A DNA stretch of 64,000 nt from Lactifluus volemus (GCA_022376515.1 WTXI01000001.1:1922001-1986000), one strand, 5' to 3'; positions 44,948 through 57,575 are shown, counted from the first letter of the stretch. Numbers and translations are program-made. The notes: generated by a model from the sequence alone, not told the origin.

Positions 44948-45884
44948 ATGTCGCAGAGGGACGAAGACGACGACATTGAAGCAGGCGAACGCGAGCCACT
45001 AGCTAGAGGACACGATGACTCGCAGCCTAGGTGCGCTCTTGGCTGCGCAGTGTGCACACTCCTGGTGTCTGACCGTTCATTGTACAGGCCAACGCGTTCC
45101 ATTCATGCCATGACGCGAGACGAGATTAGAAAAGGGATCGCCAATCGAGTTCTACACTCTCGGACATACATCATTCTCTACCTCGCCATGGCTGCATTGT
45201 CAATTACGACAGTGGTACTCAGTATGCGGGACGGGTGCCCCGGCGTCGCATTCTACATCCTGGAAATATCATCAATTCGGCCATGATTGCCGAAGTAGCT
45301 ATCCGGTTTCTCGCATTTGGCCGGGTGAGTGAGACGGTGAATGTTCTCCTGGGCGTTCAATTTGACTGAGGGTATTGGGCAGCAATTCTGGAAACACCCA
45401 TTCAACGTGTTTGATCTTGTTGTAACTGTTTTTTGCGGTTTGACGTTGCTCGTTATTCTGTTTGCCGGCTGTGGTGCCACAAGCAAGGAAGAGGAACTGT
45501 TTGATACACTGCTTCTCGTCACCCGGAATGTGTTGCAATTCGGACGACTGGCAAATATAGTTCGACAGTACGCATTCTTTCTGATACCTCAATGTTTTGA
45601 CTGTGATGGTCATACATTACAGGTCTGGCCAGTCAATATTCGCGCGTCCCAAACCTATAGATTTATCTGCCGTACGTCGGGCCGGGGTTAGGCTCGATAT
45701 GGACCTCGACCTCTCAGATGATGAAATTGACGGTCTCCACGCGCCTCTCCATCGCAACCCGGTGTTGTTTGACGCACAAGAGAATGAAGGGCCGTCACAA
45801 CGTGCTCCGGTGTCTGATATGCCCCGGGCAGTGGATGCTGCAAGGGAAAGAGACGAGGAAGATATGTGGGCAGGGTTGGGGTAA
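44948..45884 (+). CDS. Ion-channel-like membrane protein, one apparent frameshift
   Basis: Exons 44948-45030, 45088-45324, 45383-45567 and 45623-45884, about 255 residues. The acidic N-terminus is followed by a basic segment and then membrane helices: YIILYLAMAALSITTVVLSM, a second reading NSAMIAEVAIRFLAFG, and a third with FDLVVTVFCGLTLLVILFAG. LLLVTRNVLQFGRLANIV resembles an S4-type segment with spaced Arg. The C-terminus is acidic. The pattern recalls the voltage-sensor module of cation channels, with no pore seen. Exon 2 is one base short: LEI is followed by a stop in the ATG frame, while the conserved continuation needs one more base near 45264-45270, after which all phases fit. Confidence 0.75.
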
Positions 45885-46136
45885 ATTATATTAATAGTTT
45901 TCCCACACGTTGTGACGTGTCGTGGGTTGTGGTTACCGACAAAGTGGCTTCGGAAGAGAAAAAAAAAAGATTTAAGATGTGTGTGTGTGATATATCTCGA
46001 CCTCGGGGAATAAAATTTTTTATACAGTTACCCCTCGGAGGGATTCTGTGTTATACATGATTCTCTTTCTGGTAAACTTGTACACTTTGGTTTCACTCTT
46101 TTCTAAATCTTCACCATTTCACTCCTTCTCTGTCCC

Positions 46137-48749
46137 ATGTCCATCTCAACAACGACTAGTCCCACTTCCCGTCCTTGGTGGTCTCGTGCTTCTGTCCTCT
46201 CAAAGCCTTCTTCATCGTAACTATCCAACTCCTTCCCTTCAATATCTCACTTCCCTTACTGACCTCTTCCATAAAGCAATAAACAGCAGACATCCACTAA
46301 TCAACCCAACAAACTTTCCGCCTCTAAAAAGTTCAACACCATTGCATCTGCCATCGGTCTCAAACCCAAGAAGACTGTCACTCCCATCCAGGAACCTCCA
46401 TCCCCCATCCTTCCTCTCCACACAGGTGATATCGAATCTCCTCGTCCCACAAAATCCGCTGTAAAACCAGTTTCCGTTTCCGTTGGCTGGTCCGAACCTC
46501 GTACCATTCAACCAGATGATTTTGAAGATACATATTCACCGTCCATTTTCAGTCAACCTGATCTCGACCCTTTCGCTCCTCCCAAGTATCCCGACACCTC
46601 TCACAACGTCTCAGGTTTCTCTCCCTTCTCCCAACTAGAATCTCATGTCCGCAACACGCCCTATCCTCAGAATCGCATCTCCTATACTTCTTCCACTCTC
46701 TCTTGTCAAAGGAGTGATGTAACGTCCGATTCTTCCGCTGTTAGCACTCCTCTCTTGTCCCCCGTAGTTTCCGGCCGTCAACTGTCCCGGTAAGGGCTTT
46801 TTTCAAAAATTCTCCCAGCCGTCACTGAAACGGGCATCTTTTCAGCTTGACCGTTGACACGGGGCGGATGCTTGGCCGGGAGCTTTTCCCGCAATCCCCC
46901 GTTTCCCCTCAGCGCGGTCCTTCGGATGATCGGTCTCCCGCTGTCGCCTCTCCGTCCTCAGTGACCTTGACGGATGTACCCAATAAAGGTCCCATCGCCT
47001 CTCATTCGAGGACCCAGTCCAGACGGTCCACCGATGCAGGGCCTTCGACGCTTTCTAGAGTTAACTCTTTGGCCTCTGACCCACACTCTGTCGCGAGTGG
47101 GCCATCTCGTCCTCGGGTTGTTATCCGTCAGGCTTCAAGTATATTACAACCCCCGTCCCCCCGACTACATCTCCACCTTTGGACGTTCCACACACTCCTC
47201 CTGAAGGTGCCCAGCGAGGGATTTTTCTCTACAGCCGGCCTTCTTAGAGCATGCGTTCATTCCGCACATCATCGTCTTCTAGTTTGTCCTTCGCTTCATC
47301 TACTTCCTCAAAGTTCGACGCTTAGACACCGATGGACGTCGGCGGAGCATACGACGACTCAAAGATGCCAGAAAGACCCCCAAGAGTCGATCACCTTCCC
47401 CTTTGAAGGATGCGAGTCGTGATATTCAAGACCCGCCATCGCGACCCTCTAGTAGTCGTAGGGAATTTAGCCCGACACGTACCCTAAAGAAGGCTATCTC
47501 CATACAGAACTTACCAAAAAAGGCTCAGTCGTCGTCAAGTCTGGCTTCTGCGGAGGACCCCAAAGTACTGAAGAAGCAGCGCTCGTTTCATCACACACTT
47601 ATTCCAGTGCCGCCTTTGCCAGCTTCCTTGAAGCAGGCGAGCTCCTCAAATCTTCCTTTCGGGCGAGACGCTTCACTTGTACCCGAAGAACGCAGGGCTA
47701 GCGTTCAGCCGTCACAGAAATCCCCTTCAGTATCGAGTCCTATGCATGTCCGCAAACGCCTATTTTCTGGGACGAGCTTGCGGCGCTCCTCGTCCTCTCA
47801 AAGTGCAGAGCCTGATGACGACATGCAGTTGATACTCATCTACCCTCTCCCACTTTGCCTTCAGCTCGCCCTCACACGGCTATCCCCGTGAATCGTTCCA
47901 TGTTCCAAACAGGTCAGACCCGTCATCTTTTTGGGATGAAGAATTTCCTACTTCTCCCGCCACTGTTGATGTGTCACGAGATCACACGCCGAAGCACATC
48001 CTGTCAGCTGCGGACATTCTCAAGTTTGAAAACATGGTTCGGGATGGTGAAAATCTCAATAAATTCCAGCGTTCGCGTGGAGACTCGATTTCTCTTACAC
48101 GACTTGCAAGCAATCTGTGCGCACTGCGCCCAATTCAGCGACATCGGTCAGGTCGTTTTCGCCCCCTTCCGCCCTGCGATATATAGGATCCTCTGGGGAA
48201 CCAGCGAGTGGCAAGTCTGTTCGCTCAAGAACACGCGGCAATTCACTACAAGGGAGGGTGGGCGATGTCACGAATGGCCGTCATCACGCCACAAGTCCCG
48301 TCGCCGGGCAGACCACACGTTCACTGTCCTTCCAGTCGCTCCATGCTTTGCAAGGCCTCCCGGTACCCCCTCGCATACGCTCACGAATGTCGATGTCTTC
48401 AGGAACCACGTCCTACTCGGCCGGAAATTCAACTTCGGCTTTGTTCACACCCGGAGAACGTTCTAGCGTAGTCATCACGCCTCTTTCTCCGCCGCCTGTG
48501 CGACGAAGTCCTGCTGGTCCTGCACGTCGCACATATGATCCCGCTACCGCACCACCTTCAGCAGCGCTGAGACCAGGGATTTCGCGGAGGCCATCGTTCC
48601 TAGATATGAAGGATGATGTGGATCAGGAATCACCACCACCAGAAGACAGCTCACCAGAGGACAGCTTTCTCGATATGGGCAAAGCTTCTTTGGATACGGT
48701 CCGCAGTGCGGAAGAGGACCTGGACCCAGCTCCCAATGATTTGACATGA
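46137..48749 (+). CDS. Serine-rich regulatory-type protein with several frame breaks
   Basis: A long Ser/Pro/Thr-rich protein reads in pieces: MSISTTTSPTSRPWW at 46137, then QTSTNQPNKLSASKKF to about 46791, an intron to about 46844, and LTVDTGRMLGREL onward. Later pieces include GRRRSIRRLKDARK, RTLKKAISIQNLPKKAQ, LSAADILKFENMVRDGENLN, and the end IVSRRPSF-like region to the stop at 48749. Frame changes are needed near 47150-47154 (five C), 47321-47324, about 47830 and about 48108-48114; an in-frame TAG lies near 47250. No domain is recognised and it would be mostly disordered. It may be an intact gene damaged by sequence errors or a decaying gene. Confidence 0.5.
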
Positions 48750-49158
48750 CGACCGTGCCGCAATGTACTTTTTTTTTGTTTCTATTGCGGATTGATTCCC
48801 TTTATCTTATTTTGTTTATTGTCTATTTGCATTCTCGTTCATTCGGCTCATACCTGTCTATTTTTTAATATTTAAATTTGTCACTGTATATCGATTCAGT
48901 CATTCTGCTTTTACATACTACTACACTTACCCACCGCTCTCTTACTGCACATCTTCATTTCTGCGATGCATACACTTCACATTTCACGGACATTCCCTTG
49001 CATCACTCCCAAACGCGGTGGTTATTAGGATGTCTTTTTGCATAAAAGAAAACTTCAGGAAAAAAAAAAGGAACTGAAAAGGAGAAAGGATTGCCGGGCG
49101 TGTCGCTTCGTATGTTTTAGATCCACCACCACCAGATTAATCCAATCCAAGCCACTCC
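48750..49158. other. Convergent spacer
   Basis: These 409 bases lie between the 3' ends of the Ser-rich gene and SLA2. The DNA is T-rich with short homopolymers (for example T8 at 48770). No gene is seen. Confidence 0.5.
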
Positions 49159-52100
49159 TTAGTCCGTCTCGTTTGTGTGATACCCCGCACGACGCATAGC
49201 GCCCAATCGATGTCTCGCGGCGCCCAAATCCTTCTCCAAGCGCAGAATCTCGACCTGCTGCTCCATCTCTCGTTTCTTGTACTCGAGCGCGGCCATGTTT
49301 CGATAGTCGACGTCCTCCTCTTCGACCTGCCGCGCCGAGATGGCACGGACGAGCTTGACGAGCGCCTTGCACGCTTCGGTGACTGCCTTGGCGGCGAGCT
49401 CGAGCCGTTCCTGAGTCTTGGACATCAAATTAGCCTTGACGCGCGAAGCGGCGACCAGTTGCGCGGTCGCTCCCGCCACCTCGTTCGACGCGACGATGAG
49501 TTGTTCGAGCGAGTGCGTTCCGGAAAGCACGCCGTCTGCCGCCTCGATCAACAAGTTGGTCGCGAAAGCGACCGAACGGGCGGCCGAGATGAGTCCCTCG
49601 GTCCACCGATTGTTTCGCTTGTAAAATTGTTGACTCGAGTTGGCGCCTTTGCCCTGCGCGACGATATCTTGCTGCGAGTCGGTCGCCGCTTTGATCAGAC
49701 GCGCGATCGCGTTGGTGATCGCCAGAGCGGCGGCTAGGATCGAGTCGTGGACTTGCAGATCGACGGCGGAGAAGCGCGTCGAGTCGTGCGGACGCGCCAT
49801 GAGCTGTTGAAGGCGTTGCGTCGCAGCCTCGATCGCCCTTGCGGCGCCGACCATTTCTTGCTCGACGAGATCGCCAATGTCCCCGTTGGCGTTAGCGAGA
49901 GACTTGCCCTTGGGGATGATCGCCTCGACCGATTCGGATAGCTTCGTGAGCGCGCCGCGAACTTCGCCGTTGTTGCGCATCGCGACGCTCGTACGTTGTT
50001 TGCGGTCGACGAGTTCGAGTTTGTAGGACTGCAAGTTGAGGAAAAATCTGTAGCCTACATCGCCAGCCGACTTGGCTACACCGACAAGCCTGTCCGAAGC
50101 CTCCTCGTCCTCGACCAAGCGAGTGATCCCCTTTACACTTCTAAGAGTGTCGGCAATGGCCTGTGCAAAGTCGTTCGCGCCCTTTATAACGTCCACGTGA
50201 TCGCCACCGTCTTGTCCTTCGAGATACAGATTGAAAACGGTAGCGAAATCTGTGGCGCTACTCAAGGACTTCTCAATCATCGACAACGTATACTCCGGAG
50301 TGGTGCTCTGGTTCCCGGCTTGCATTGGCGACTCGAGTTCATATATTGCCTCGTCAATTTTAGCCTGGCATGCTTGGAGGATCGAATCTACCAGATAACG
50401 TTTGAAAATGCCTTTCAAAGCGTGAAAGGAGGACAACTTACCGATAATCTGGTTGAGCTTTTTCCGGTTATCGAGAATGAGGGTGTCAATTTGGGCATTC
50501 GTGGCCTCATCCGTCAGACCTTGAGTCTGAATGAGTTGTGAGCAACGAATCCGCTGATAGGTTGCCGCCGCCAGAAACAAACCTGGTGCACTTCTGATAG
50601 TTGCTGGAGAGTGTGATCCATACCCTCTTGCAAAATGGCTATCTCCTGATCCTTTTCATCACGTAGGTGTTCTAATTCACCCGAGGCACTGTCCAATTTG
50701 GCCAACACATCATCGATCTGCATTTGTTTGGACTGCGACTGACATCAGAAGCAGATCTCAAGAAAGCGCGTTGGAACGTACTCGCAAAGATTCTTCCAGT
50801 TCACTGATCTGCCGGTTATACCTTTGAAGGATACTCGACATCTCGGAACTCTTGGACCGCGTCGCATCGTCAGCCCTTTCACGGGCAAAGTCAATCTCAC
50901 GACGAAGACGGTCTATCTCTTCTCTGTGAGAGGATTTCTGACGATCCACATCGAAGCGAGCACGATCACGTTCACGGATCATGTCAGCGAGCTCCAAGTT
51001 CTTAGCCTTCAAGTCACGCTCCATCCTCTCCATGCGATCAATGGCTTCCTGGGCAGAGTTGGCTTTAAGTTGCAGCTGCTTGCTCTTTGAAAGCATGTCA
51101 AGATGCTCCGTACGTAGCTGACTGTACAGCTTCGCAAGGGCCTCGTATTTATTTCGCCATAGGGTGACTTGATCCTGAAGTTGCTTGATGAGCTCATCTT
51201 TAGATGTCATCTGAGAGCCGATGTTTGCACTAATCGAGCCGAGTTCACCCTCGAGTGCCTTGACTCTCTACGAAAGGTTGTCAAAGAATGTATGAGAACT
51301 GCTTAACGAAACACCGACTCGGTCATACTGTTCCAGAAGCAATTGATCCCGTTCGAATTGCCCTCGTGCGGCCAAAAGCTCGCGCTCTAGTTCGTTAAGT
51401 CGCTGCGCTGCTTGATTGTTGAGCTGATAAAGTGTTGTTGCTGCAGCTGTTCGAGAGCTAGCCTCTCGCGCTCTTGCTGCTCGCGTTGTCGTTGCTCGAA
51501 TTCCAGTTGTTGTTGACGTTCAAGCTCTTGGCGACGGCGTTCTTCGGCTTCCTGCTCGGCCCTTAGCGCAGCTTGTTGATCTTCATACTGCTTAAGCAAC
51601 CGTGCTTGTTCACGTATAGCTGCTTCGTCAGCGACTGGTGCGGCAGGGGGGGTGTTGGTGATTTCATCGCTGTTGTGGGGCGAGCTGGTAGGTCAGGTGC
51701 ACCTTCGTTATCGAATAGATTCGGTGGCTCCTGCCAACAACGGCAATTAGTCTGGAAAGAAATGTTGTGCAGAAGAAGTGGAACCAACCTGGCCGAGTTT
51801 TGGGACATTAATGAGGCCGGTGAGATACTTCAGATTAGAACATTCGTAATAGAATTTGCGCAGGCTATAGTGCTGAGCATTAAAGCGTTGACGAAGGGGT
51901 TCGAGTGCTTCAATATCATTGGTTCCTGTGGTTGAAGGAGGAAAACCATGAATATGAAAGGAAACAAGTTGGGATCATAGGACGGACTTCGGTACATGGC
52001 TCGCAACATGCTCGTGATAAACCTATAAATCCCCCAACTTTCCTTGACCAAAGGAACCAAGGCAGAGATGCGGCATTCGTTGTTGAGGGCGCCACGGAAA

Positions 52101-52945
52101 TGCGAAAAGACCAATTTTTGAAACGACTCGATCTGGTCTTGTAACTGCATGAGATCGGAGATGGTCTCGTACCTGATGACGTTGGCATCTAGACATTACC
52201 ACAACGTCAATTGCTTACCCTTCATTGGGATCATCGATGCCCTTCAAAGTGACGTATTCCTCGTACTCAAAAAGGCCATTAAATTCGGGCCTGAGACGAT
52301 GGAACCGAAGCTTTGCCAACAAAAATTGCACGTATGCGCGGATAAGGGGGCCATACCCTACGCGAATGATTTATGGTTGACCAACCAGTTGAGAAGAGAC
52401 AAATACCTTTGCCACCCTCGTGACCAACAGTTCGTGAACACGTTTCAAGCCAACCTGTTTGACTTTGTGCCTCTTTGATTGTCTACCAGTGATTACATCA
52501 TCGTACAACGGAGGTTGTGCAGGTAAACCGTCACGCACAACTGGGTGGCCCTCCTGGAGAACCTTATGTACCATGATGAGCGCCTTGAAAGTTTGGATCT
52601 CATCGGAGAGAATTGGCTGGACGCGAAGTCCTGACCAGAACGAGATGGACGAGTGATAATCCCAGGTATACAATGCATTCTATCAGGTGTCAGGAGAGGA
52701 AGATCGTCAGGTCAAGGGTGTGCACACATACTGCGAACATGTTTTTGCTTCGGAGCAGTCTCGTCGGTGTTAGTCGCCTTCTTGATGTTGACTACTAGTT
52801 CTTGCTCCGCCTTGTCTTTGTCCACAGGTCGAGTGGGATAGTGAACTTCATCACCATCCATGTCAAAGCTACCTGGCCGCCGTCCGAACGACCTGTCATA
52901 AGAGTTAAGTTTACCGTGTTTTATAACTTCCTTTAAGACTTACAT
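49159..52945 (-). CDS. SLA2: SLA2/HIP1R endocytic adaptor (ANTH, coiled coil, I/LWEQ), apparent frameshifts
   Basis: SLA2 links clathrin-coated pits to actin. The start codon is split: AT ends at 52944, a 51-base intron follows, and G begins the exon at 52892, giving MSFGRRPGSFDMDGDEVHYP. The ANTH domain follows: KKATNTDETAPKQKHV, YTWDYHSS, LSDEIQTFKALIMVHKVLQE, QTGWLETCSRTVGHEGGKGYG and LEYEEYVTLKGIDDP-like sequence. After LRQRFNAQHYSLRKFYYECSN comes the central coiled coil (RLLKQYEDQQAALRAEQEAE, KYEALAKLYSQLRTEHLDML). The C-terminal I/LWEQ actin-binding domain includes MVGAARAIEAATQRLQQLM, WTEGLISAARSVAFATNLLI and ALVKLVRAISARQ. One base appears missing near 52670, 51677-51680 and 51434-51440. 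SLA2 flanks the mating locus of many ascomycetes. Confidence 0.93.
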
Positions 52946-53095
52946 ATTGATAGAATGAGATAAGCGCTACCTGCAACTTGAGACAACTGAGCTGCGGATG
53001 AAATCAACGTCGGTACTAGCCAAGACAACCCCCCGAAAGCGTGAGAATCAATCACCGGGCCGAGATTTCTCTTCTGAATCGTGCTTGCACGAGAC
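52946..53095. promoter_or_regulatory. Divergent promoter between SLA2 and SURF1
   Basis: Only 150 bases separate the two coding starts. The SLA2 5' leader is also here, since its first exon ends in the first two bases of the start codon. No motif is assigned. Confidence 0.4.
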
Positions 53096-54094
53096 ATGTC
53101 TCGGCTCTCTAGCACCATTCGTCAACTTGGTCGCACTGCCAGGCAATTTCGCCTTCACCCCCGCTTTCAACATACAGAGAAAAGTGCAGGGGCTCCTTAT
53201 CATTCGAACGTTATTCTCTGTTAAGCCCATCATTGGTCACCTTGGGTCTCATCCCTGTTTTGACATTCGCATTGGGGACCTGGCAAATCCAAAGACTCAA
53301 ATGGAAGGTCGACCTCATTGACCAACTATCGGAAAAACTTCAGAGGGACCCTGTCCCACTTCCCAGAAAAGTCAAGTAAGTATTCCACCAGCCGGCCCAT
53401 TCGCATATTCATGGCATCACAGCCTTGCGGCCATCCCTGAGTTCGTGTATAGAAGGGTGATATTACGAGGCATGTGGGATCACGCCCATTCTATGCTTCT
53501 GGGCCCTCGCGTTCGAGATGGTATAAATGGCTTTCATCTCGTCACACCTCTTGTTCGAACCAATGGTTCTACTATCCTTGTCGATCGCGGATTCATATCT
53601 GAGCCTACTGCAACGAAGAGAAGTTATCCCGTTCTGGATGGTGAAGTTGAGGTACACGGTATGCTGAGGGATTCACAAACTCGCAACGCGTTCACACCAG
53701 ACAACAGCCCAGAGAAGGGTGAATGGTACTGGGCAGACGCTGCTGCTATGGCAAATTATGCCGGCGGAGAACTACGTGGGGTTCAGCCAGTTTTGGTAGA
53801 GGAGATATTTGGTGAGTCTCATCCAAACTCGGGTCGAGTAATTCCAACCTTCTGCAGAGGGTCATGCAGGAGACGCTGCTATGCGATTGGCAAACGGAGT
53901 TCCCATAGGTAAACTGCCCATCGTGGACATACGAAACGCGCACGCATCCTATGTGGCTACATGGTACGCTTTCACTTTTGCCTTTTGAAAGGTCTGTACT
54001 CACTTTAAGCAGGTATTCGCTCTCAGCGCTCACTACTGTCATGTTCATGCGGTTGTTGGTTAAACGGCGGACCTCTGCGAGGCTCCCACGATAA
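53096..54094 (+). CDS. SHY1: SURF1/SHY1 cytochrome c oxidase assembly factor, one apparent frameshift
   Basis: Exons 53096-53375, 53423-53811, 53858-53963 and 54013-54094, about 285 residues. SURF1 is an inner mitochondrial membrane protein needed to build complex IV. The N-terminus is basic with Arg, Ser and Gln (presequence). The first membrane helix and its motif read LVTLGLIPVLTFALGTWQ, followed by IQRLKWKVDLIDQL. The intermembrane domain contains FVYRRVILRGMWDH, GINGFHLVTPLVR, ILVDRGFI and EVEVHGMLR. The second helix reads YATWYSLSALTTVMFMRLL-like sequence. Exon 1 is one base short near 53220-53222 (CTCTGTTAAG): the ATG frame stops, while one more T gives the continuous family sequence and correct phases later. 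Confidence 0.92.
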
Positions 54095-54308
54095 TAGAGC
54101 ACCTTATATACTATTCAGTCTGAGAGCAACAAGTACCTTGCAATTCCAGGCAACCAACTAGTCTGATTTTTTCTACTTGTGATTGTGGTTAAGCGTGGTA
54201 CATCGCGTGCGCGTGATTTTCAATGTGTTACGTGAGCGTGGTGTGTGTGTGTACATTTGAGCGTTTCTGTACCCCTGAGCTTGCTTGACACCTCAAGGTG
54301 GTCATCCT

Positions 54309-57300
54309 ATGACCACACCTACAGAATCGTTTCAAGCTGGCTTACCTCTTTCCGGAGCTCGTCACGCTCATATCTCCTTCCCTCCGGCGGGTCCACCCTC
54401 AGATGCCGACAGCTATGGCGATCGTTCCTCCATAGGCCTTGGCCCGCCACCACCACTGGGGCGTGCCTCAGCTGGCTTGGGGGTTAGCACCGCAGTCGAA
54501 CATCGGACAGAAGGGAGGCGAAGAGTCAGATCTGTCAATGTGCCTAGTGCATTATCCAGTCGCACACAAGCACACAAGGCTTCCCTGGCCATGCGGAAGA
54601 GGACGCTGACGCATGTGGATCCTCTCAAACCGGTCAAAGCTGACAAGGGGCATTGGGCTGCGGATAGTGTCGACTCTTCGTTTGACGAGCTGGAGCCTGG
54701 TGTGTTCTCTGACGAGTATGACCGATGTGAGTACCAAATCTCGTCGGGCTTAACCTCCGACATTCATACATTCTTCGCTCGCAGCTCATGAAGGTGATAT
54801 ATATCATATCCCTTTGACTGTATATGTGTACCAAACGCTTCCCTACAGATACTAAGATTCACGAGGATGTCCAACGCGCTTTGAGGATGAAACTCCGTCG
54901 CGAAGCAAGGCTCCAGGCCGCTGCCCGCGCAAACGACTCGTCTGTTTCTACTTCACCACACTCTTCCCCCAGATATTCTCTACCACCTCTCATTCCCCAA
55001 GCTCCCCGAATCGCCAAACCCAGTTTAGAATCGGAACTTGATTTCAGCCCCTCAGTCGGGATTGATCGACTCCACCCTGTTCCGACCTCTACAGACAACG
55101 CTGTCACGCTCGATTGGACTGGTACCTTCTCCGAGGAGGATAAGCCAGATAGGAGGTGGTCCTTATCGATGACAAAGCGTAAACCCAAAGAGAAACCCTT
55201 TCCGGCGCTGTCCAGGGATGTACTCGAGAGGCAAGAGGTCGCCTTCTCAGGTAACGCCTCATGTTTCCCCAGGCCACCTGCATGCAGCTCATGATGTATC
55301 AGAGAAGATCTCTAGAATCAAGGCACACGCACAGGCCCGTACACTGAAAAAGGCCACGATCACAGCCGACCAACTACAGCGAAGATACTCCTTCCTCTCG
55401 AATGCTCTAAAGGCCGATCCGAGGGCTGGAAATCCTATTCTTACTGTAGCGAAATGGCACGCAGGTCTAGCCCCCCTTGTACAGGCAACTCTTGAACGAG
55501 CTGAGCCCTTGACCTGGCTTAAGCATCTTCATGCCAAACGTCCGGGTCGTGTCCCTCGTTTTCCATGGCATGTCACTGCACTTCTCTTTGAGGAACGGGT
55601 GAGGGCACAAGCACGCCTTGCGGCAATGGCAATGGAAACAATACCCGAAGATATCCTTGGCGGTCTGGACTCACCTCCGTTGTCTAAGAGCTCACCTGAG
55701 CAAGCCCCGTTCCACCATCCCGCTTCCCTGCAAAGCCCCCAGGATCGTTTACACCCCTCTTTATCTCGCCGGCGATCGTATGGAGACGAAGGGAACGTAT
55801 CGTTTGAGCCCATCGTGGAACCTAGCCGGAAATCGCTCGATGACTCACGGCAAAGCTTCCTGCACAGTGGGATTTTCAGCGGCTCGCGTAGTCCATCGAG
55901 CAGTCGAATCCACTTGCGCGACATTGCTTCTAGGGTTCGGCGAAGGGGGTTTGAGAGCGATGAAGCGTCCTCATCACATCCATCTGCATCAGAGGATAAC
56001 GGACGCCTAATCGCCCCCCGCAAGAACCGTGGCGCGCGCAGGCACTTTTTCAAGTCGCTGGAGCCCGATTTGGGGTCGTATAAAGCTGATAAAGTGGCAG
56101 AAGAGGAGGATGCCCCTGCTGAGTGGTTGGGCTCACCGGAGGAGACGAGAACGCCTGGTCTCAGCGACGTTTTTACCCCCCGTCCTTCTGACCACTCACA
56201 AGTTGTGTTACAACGGCTGGACACATCGCCAACCATCGAGAAAAATGGCTCACGGAGGCTTGATCACTTATTACGAAGATCCAGGACCTCAGTCCCTTTG
56301 TCGCCACGAGGTTCCTGGAGGGAGGAGGAGCCAGTTGATGAAGAAGCTGAGCGAATAGAGTACGAGCGTCGTGCAGAGTAAGTTCTTCGAGTCGTGATCA
56401 GGTGGTGGTCTGATGGCTCTGTAGACTTCTCGAGAGTGCGATCACCCAAAACCAGAGGAATCGTTACCTTTTGCAGCGCATATCAAATGGGATCAAAGAG
56501 TATGAAGCAGTTCATTCCAGCGTGTCGAAAACTCTTGGTTTAACCTACACTCCCCTCCCTCCCGACCTCATTGATGCATTCTCCCACGACCCAGCCGTCG
56601 TCACCGGGGCTACGCGCCACAGAAAGGGTTGGCAGGCTGTTGAAGATATACATAAGAACATCGTACGGCAAAGAAACACAGTGCAGGCCTATCTACAGCG
56701 GGCACGTGACGCAGTGTTTGCTCCCCCTGAAAGTGTCCTCGATTCTCCCCTGGGATCTCTTCAACAATCACTGGACGCTCTTGAACGGCGTCGCGCCGAT
56801 GTTTCCAATAAAGTGCAGGAGGTCTCCGAGACACTGGCGAGGGTGAAAACGCTCCACGCGTCTGTGAAGACGGAGTACAACGAAACAATGGCGCACACAT
56901 CATCTGTGTATCCAGAGGTACGTCTAACAAACAAAGTGCTTTTGTCCCTAGACCTGTACTGAACCACATCCAGCTCTCTGAAATCATTGTCTTGGAGGAG
57001 AGATACAAGGACCGTTATCAACAGCTGTGGGAACTCGGCATGGATGCCCTCACGATTCTCTTCGACACGGTGACGCCGTTCTGGAGGAATTATGGAAAGG
57101 TGATCGGCGTCGATGCGCAGGATTTTCTCATCATCCCTTGGTACCGGAACGAATTCACTGGAGAAGCAGAGAGATATCCGATCAAGGCGCTTCCTCGACG
57201 ATCCTTCCGACATTGGGTTGGACTGATTCTCCTTTTTTTCATCACGTTGGTCATTCTGATTCTGCAAGGGCGGGCGGCACGCTCCTTTTCATCGCTGTAC

Positions 57301-57468
57301 CGCCTTCCTTTCAACGCGTCACCCGGATTGTGGTGGATCAGCGTGCCAGCCTTCGCAATCACGGCTCTGATATTATGGACAGCTGTGTTAGTAGAGATGT
57401 GTATCGTCGGAGCGCAGCTCGCCGTGGTTTTGTGGTGGATTGGATGGCGCGCCAAGATTTTCGACTGA
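54309..57468 (+). CDS. Large coiled-coil protein with C-terminal membrane helices, unidentified
   Basis: Exons start at 54309-54726, then a 9-base micro-exon 54785-54793, then 54849 to about 55250, a long exon to about 56379, one to 56918, and the last to the stop at 57468. The N-terminal 650 residues are mostly Ser/Pro/Arg-rich. Ordered parts include IHEDVQRALRMKLRREARLQ, TLKKATITADQLQRRYSFLS, and FPWHVTALLFEERVRAQARL. A coiled coil follows (LERRRADVSNKVQEVSETLA). The C-terminus has at least two or three membrane helices (FRHWVGLILLFFITLVILIL; WWISVPAFAITALILWTAVL; GAQLAVVLWWIGW). This suits a tail-anchored scaffold at an organelle membrane, but no family is recognised. The intron near 55251 would be only 37 bases. 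Confidence 0.75.
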
Positions 57469-57575
57469 TCTACTACGACTGGCACCTTGACTCAACTTCT
57501 GCTTTCGATTTCGCTCTCGTTGCTATCCGTATTGTTTTACAAAGTCTTTTAGTCGTAAATTATATTATTTGGAAA

